This document shows positions 62,110 to 64,000 of a stretch of 64,000 nt of DNA, piece by piece. Both the position numbers and the translations under genes were made by a program. Below the pieces are notes generated by a model. That model was given only the letters and a program-made list of their open reading frames with translations. It searched no databases and was not told the DNA's origin. The stretch lies in contig NZ_CP040887.1 of NCBI RefSeq assembly GCF_006337125.1, positions 992,001-1,056,000 of the forward strand, written 5' to 3'. How positions within the stretch are numbered: position 1 is the first letter of the stretch; each line of letters begins with the position of its first letter. The DNA comes from Serinicoccus chungangensis (lineage in GTDB: Bacteria; Actinomycetota; Actinomycetes; Actinomycetales; Dermatophilaceae).

Positions 62110-63560
62110 TCCCCCTGAGCCTCGGTGAGGTCGCCCGCCTGACCGGCGGCCGCGTGCACCCGGGTTCCCCCGGTCACGCCTCCGTCCGCATCACCGGCCC
62201 CGTCGTCACCGACTCCCGCGAGATGCTCCCCGGCGGCCTCTACGTCGCCCGGCGCGGGGAGAGCGCCGACGGGCACGACTTCGTCGCCGCCGCCGCGGAG
62301 CGCGGCGCGGTCGCCGCCCTCACCAACCGCCCCGTCGAGGGTCTGCCGTGCGTGGTCGTCGAGGAGGACCCGGCCCGCCTCTCACCCCGTCCGGACCGGC
62401 CCCCCTACGACGCCGTGACCCGCGCCTTCGCCGTCCTCGCGCGCGAGGTGCACGACCGCTGCTCCGCGCACGGCGGGCTGCGCACGGTGGCCATCACCGG
62501 GTCCTCCGGCAAGACGTCGACCAAGGACCTCATGGCGCAGGTCCTGCAAGGGCTGGGGCCGACGCTGGCGCCCGAGGCGTCCTACAACTCCGAGGTCGGG
62601 CTGCCCCTGACCGTCTGCCGGCTGACCGAGGACACGGCCTACCTCGTGGCGGAGATGGGCGCCTCGGGCGCCGGGCACATCGCCCACCTGACGCAGGCGG
62701 CCCCGCCCCTGGTCTCGGTCGTCCTCAACGTCGGCAGCGCCCACCTCGGCGAGTTCGGCTCCCGCGAGGCGATCGGGCGGGCCAAGTCCGAGATCGTGGC
62801 CGCGCTGCCCGAGGGCGGCCTCGCCGTGCTCAACGCCGACGACGACGTCGTCAGCGCCATGGCGGACGTCGCGGCACGGGCCGGGGCGCGCACCGTCCTC
62901 GTCGGTCTCGGCCCGCGCGCCCAGGTGCGCGCCGAGCGGGTGAGCCTGGACCCCCTCGGGCGCGCCTCGTTCGTGCTCACCGCCCCCGGCGGGGTGGCCC
63001 AGCCGGTGACCCTGCGGCTCGCGGGCGAGCACCAGGTCGGCAACGCGCTCGCGGTCGCCGCGGTCGCCGCCGAGTGGGGGATGCCGTGGCACGACGTCGC
63101 GGCCGCGCTGGGGGCCGCCACGCCGCGGTCCCGGTGGCGGATGGAGGTCACCGAGCGACCCGATGGCGTCACCGTCGTCAACGACGCCTACAACGCCAAC
63201 CCGGAGTCGATGCGGGCCGCGCTGCGCGCCCTCGCGGCGATGCGCCGCGACGAGGGCCGGACGGTTGCCGCGGTCGGCGGCATGCTGGAGCTCGGCCCCG
63301 ACAGCGACCTCGAGCACGAGCGCGTCGGCGCGCTCGCGGCCGACCTCGGGGTGGACGAGCTGGTCGTCGTGGGGCCGGTCGCCGGCCCGGCGGCGACGGC
63401 ATACCTCGACGCCGGAGGCACCAGGGCGACGACCCTGGCGGACCGGCACGAGGCGCTGACGCACCTGCGGCAGACGCTGCGACCCGGGGACGTCGTGCTG
63501 CTCAAGAGCAGCCGGGACTCCGGGCTCCGTCTGCTCGGCGACGAGCTGGTGGGCGGCTGA
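62106..63560 (+). CDS. murF: UDP-MurNAc-tripeptide:D-Ala-D-Ala ligase
   Basis: This 484-aa Mur ligase attaches D-Ala-D-Ala to the UDP-MurNAc tripeptide with ATP. The P-loop is ITGSSGKTSTKD. The family signature VVNDAYNANPESMRAAL and the ligand loop EMGASGAGHI distinguish it from MurE. GTG 62106 overlaps the ftsI stop by 4 nt (GTGA), with AAAGGACC upstream. The murE gene, expected between ftsI and murF, is absent here. Its stop shares one base with the mraY start. Confidence 0.92.
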   Translation: MIPLSLGEVARLTGGRVHPGSPGHASVRITGPVVTDSREMLPGGLYVARRGESADGHDFVAAAAERGAVAALTNRPVEGLPCVVVEEDPARLSPRPDRPPYDAVTRAFAVLAREVHDRCSAHGGLRTVAITGSSGKTSTKDLMAQVLQGLGPTLAPEASYNSEVGLPLTVCRLTEDTAYLVAEMGASGAGHIAHLTQAAPPLVSVVLNVGSAHLGEFGSREAIGRAKSEIVAALPEGGLAVLNADDDVVSAMADVAARAGARTVLVGLGPRAQVRAERVSLDPLGRASFVLTAPGGVAQPVTLRLAGEHQVGNALAVAAVAAEWGMPWHDVAAALGAATPRSRWRMEVTERPDGVTVVNDAYNANPESMRAALRALAAMRRDEGRTVAAVGGMLELGPDSDLEHERVGALAADLGVDELVVVGPVAGPAATAYLDAGGTRATTLADRHEALTHLRQTLRPGDVVLLKSSRDSGLRLLGDELVGG

Positions 63561-64000
63561 TGGTCAACGTCCTGCTCGCCGGTGCGGTCGCCATGGTCTT
63601 CTCGCTCTTCGGCACCCCGGTCTTCATCCGCTTCCTCGTGCGCCGCGGCTACGGCCAGTTCATCCGCGACGACGGCCCCACCTCGCACCACACCAAGAGG
63701 GGGACGCCCACCATGGGCGGCGCGGTCATCATCGGGGCCACCCTGGCCGGCTACGTCGTCTCCCACCTGCTGCTCATCCTGCTCGACGTCACCGGCGTCC
63801 TCGAGGTCACCCACTCGCGCTTCAGCCTCAGCGCCATCCTCGTCCTCTTCCTCATCACCGGCCTGGGGTTCATCGGGTTCCTGGACGACTACACCAAGAT
63901 CTCCAAGCAGCGCAGCCTCGGCCTCACCTCGGCGGAGAAGCTCACCGGCCAGACGGTGGTCGCCATCGTGTTCGCCCTGGCCGCGCTGCTCCTGGAGGGG
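63560..64000 (+). CDS. mraY: Phospho-N-acetylmuramoyl-pentapeptide transferase (partial, cut by window edge)
   Basis: The first 147 codons of MraY are visible, without a stop before the edge. ATG 63560 shares its first base with the murF stop. Visible landmarks are GPTSHHTKRGTPTMGG near residues 40-56 and GFIGFLDDYTKISKQRSLGL, which carries the catalytic Asp pair. Several helices alternate (LAGAVAMVFSLFGTPVF, AILVLFLITGLGFIG). MraY makes lipid I from UDP-MurNAc-pentapeptide and undecaprenyl phosphate. Confidence 0.93.
   Translation, partial: MVNVLLAGAVAMVFSLFGTPVFIRFLVRRGYGQFIRDDGPTSHHTKRGTPTMGGAVIIGATLAGYVVSHLLLILLDVTGVLEVTHSRFSLSAILVLFLITGLGFIGFLDDYTKISKQRSLGLTSAEKLTGQTVVAIVFALAALLLEG

Overview
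This is a very GC-rich window (above 70% by eye) from an actinobacterium. The evidence is the dcw cluster layout, a HrdB/SigA-type sigma factor with a Lys/Ala/Thr-rich N-terminus, a PknG-type kinase, frequent GTG starts, and DUF3488-, DUF4192- and DUF5129-type proteins. The overall look suggests Micrococcales, perhaps the Intrasporangiaceae/Ornithinimicrobiaceae group; that placement is inference. There are no rRNA, tRNA, CRISPR or IS elements that I can support.

Layout. 1-8237: a sugar-uptake operon (two-domain ABC ATPase, two permeases, lipoprotein, two TIM-barrel epimerase-like enzymes, one Gfo/Idh/MocA dehydrogenase), divergent from the start of a ROK-family repressor cut by the left edge. 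8286-10879: an APC permease, divergent from a zinc alcohol dehydrogenase that is preceded by a short Cys-Cys upstream ORF. 10953-15852: a pRiA4b ORF-3-like protein, a DUF5129 membrane protein, a cupin and an SDR. 15865-30639: a long leftward block of ten tightly overlapping genes (TelA, XpaC-like, AAA ATPase, two four-helix membrane proteins, a coiled-coil protein, PknG-type kinase, PP2C phosphatase, von Willebrand A protein, FHA protein), followed by two small membrane proteins. It combines a TerY-P-like kinase/phosphatase/vWA triad with PknG/GlnX-like sensing and TelA, and is the most interesting system here.

31153-33352 is a sulfur-transfer operon (SQR-like flavoprotein with a frameshift, DsrC/TusE, DsrE2), convergent with a class V aminotransferase. 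35532-43251 holds DUF445, a small unknown, HrpA helicase, a pterin dehydratase/VOC fusion and CoaE. 43281-43380 is a 22-bp minisatellite. 43364-49750 holds an S9 peptidase, PAC2, a small membrane protein, EcsC, DUF4192 and Usp genes. 49961-57740 holds sigA and, facing it, moxR-DUF58-transglutaminase and zwf. 58112-64000 is the start of the division/cell-wall cluster (mraZ, rsmH, ftsL, ftsI, murF, mraY partial). No murE lies between ftsI and murF.

Two window-wide signals deserve notice. The word GTATGCC/GGCATAC recurs about 38 times in every frame and carries most of the AT-rich codons of the window. At least seven genes have a TAnnnT hexamer ending 6-7 nt before the start codon and no clear Shine-Dalgarno sequence, which suggests leaderless transcripts.
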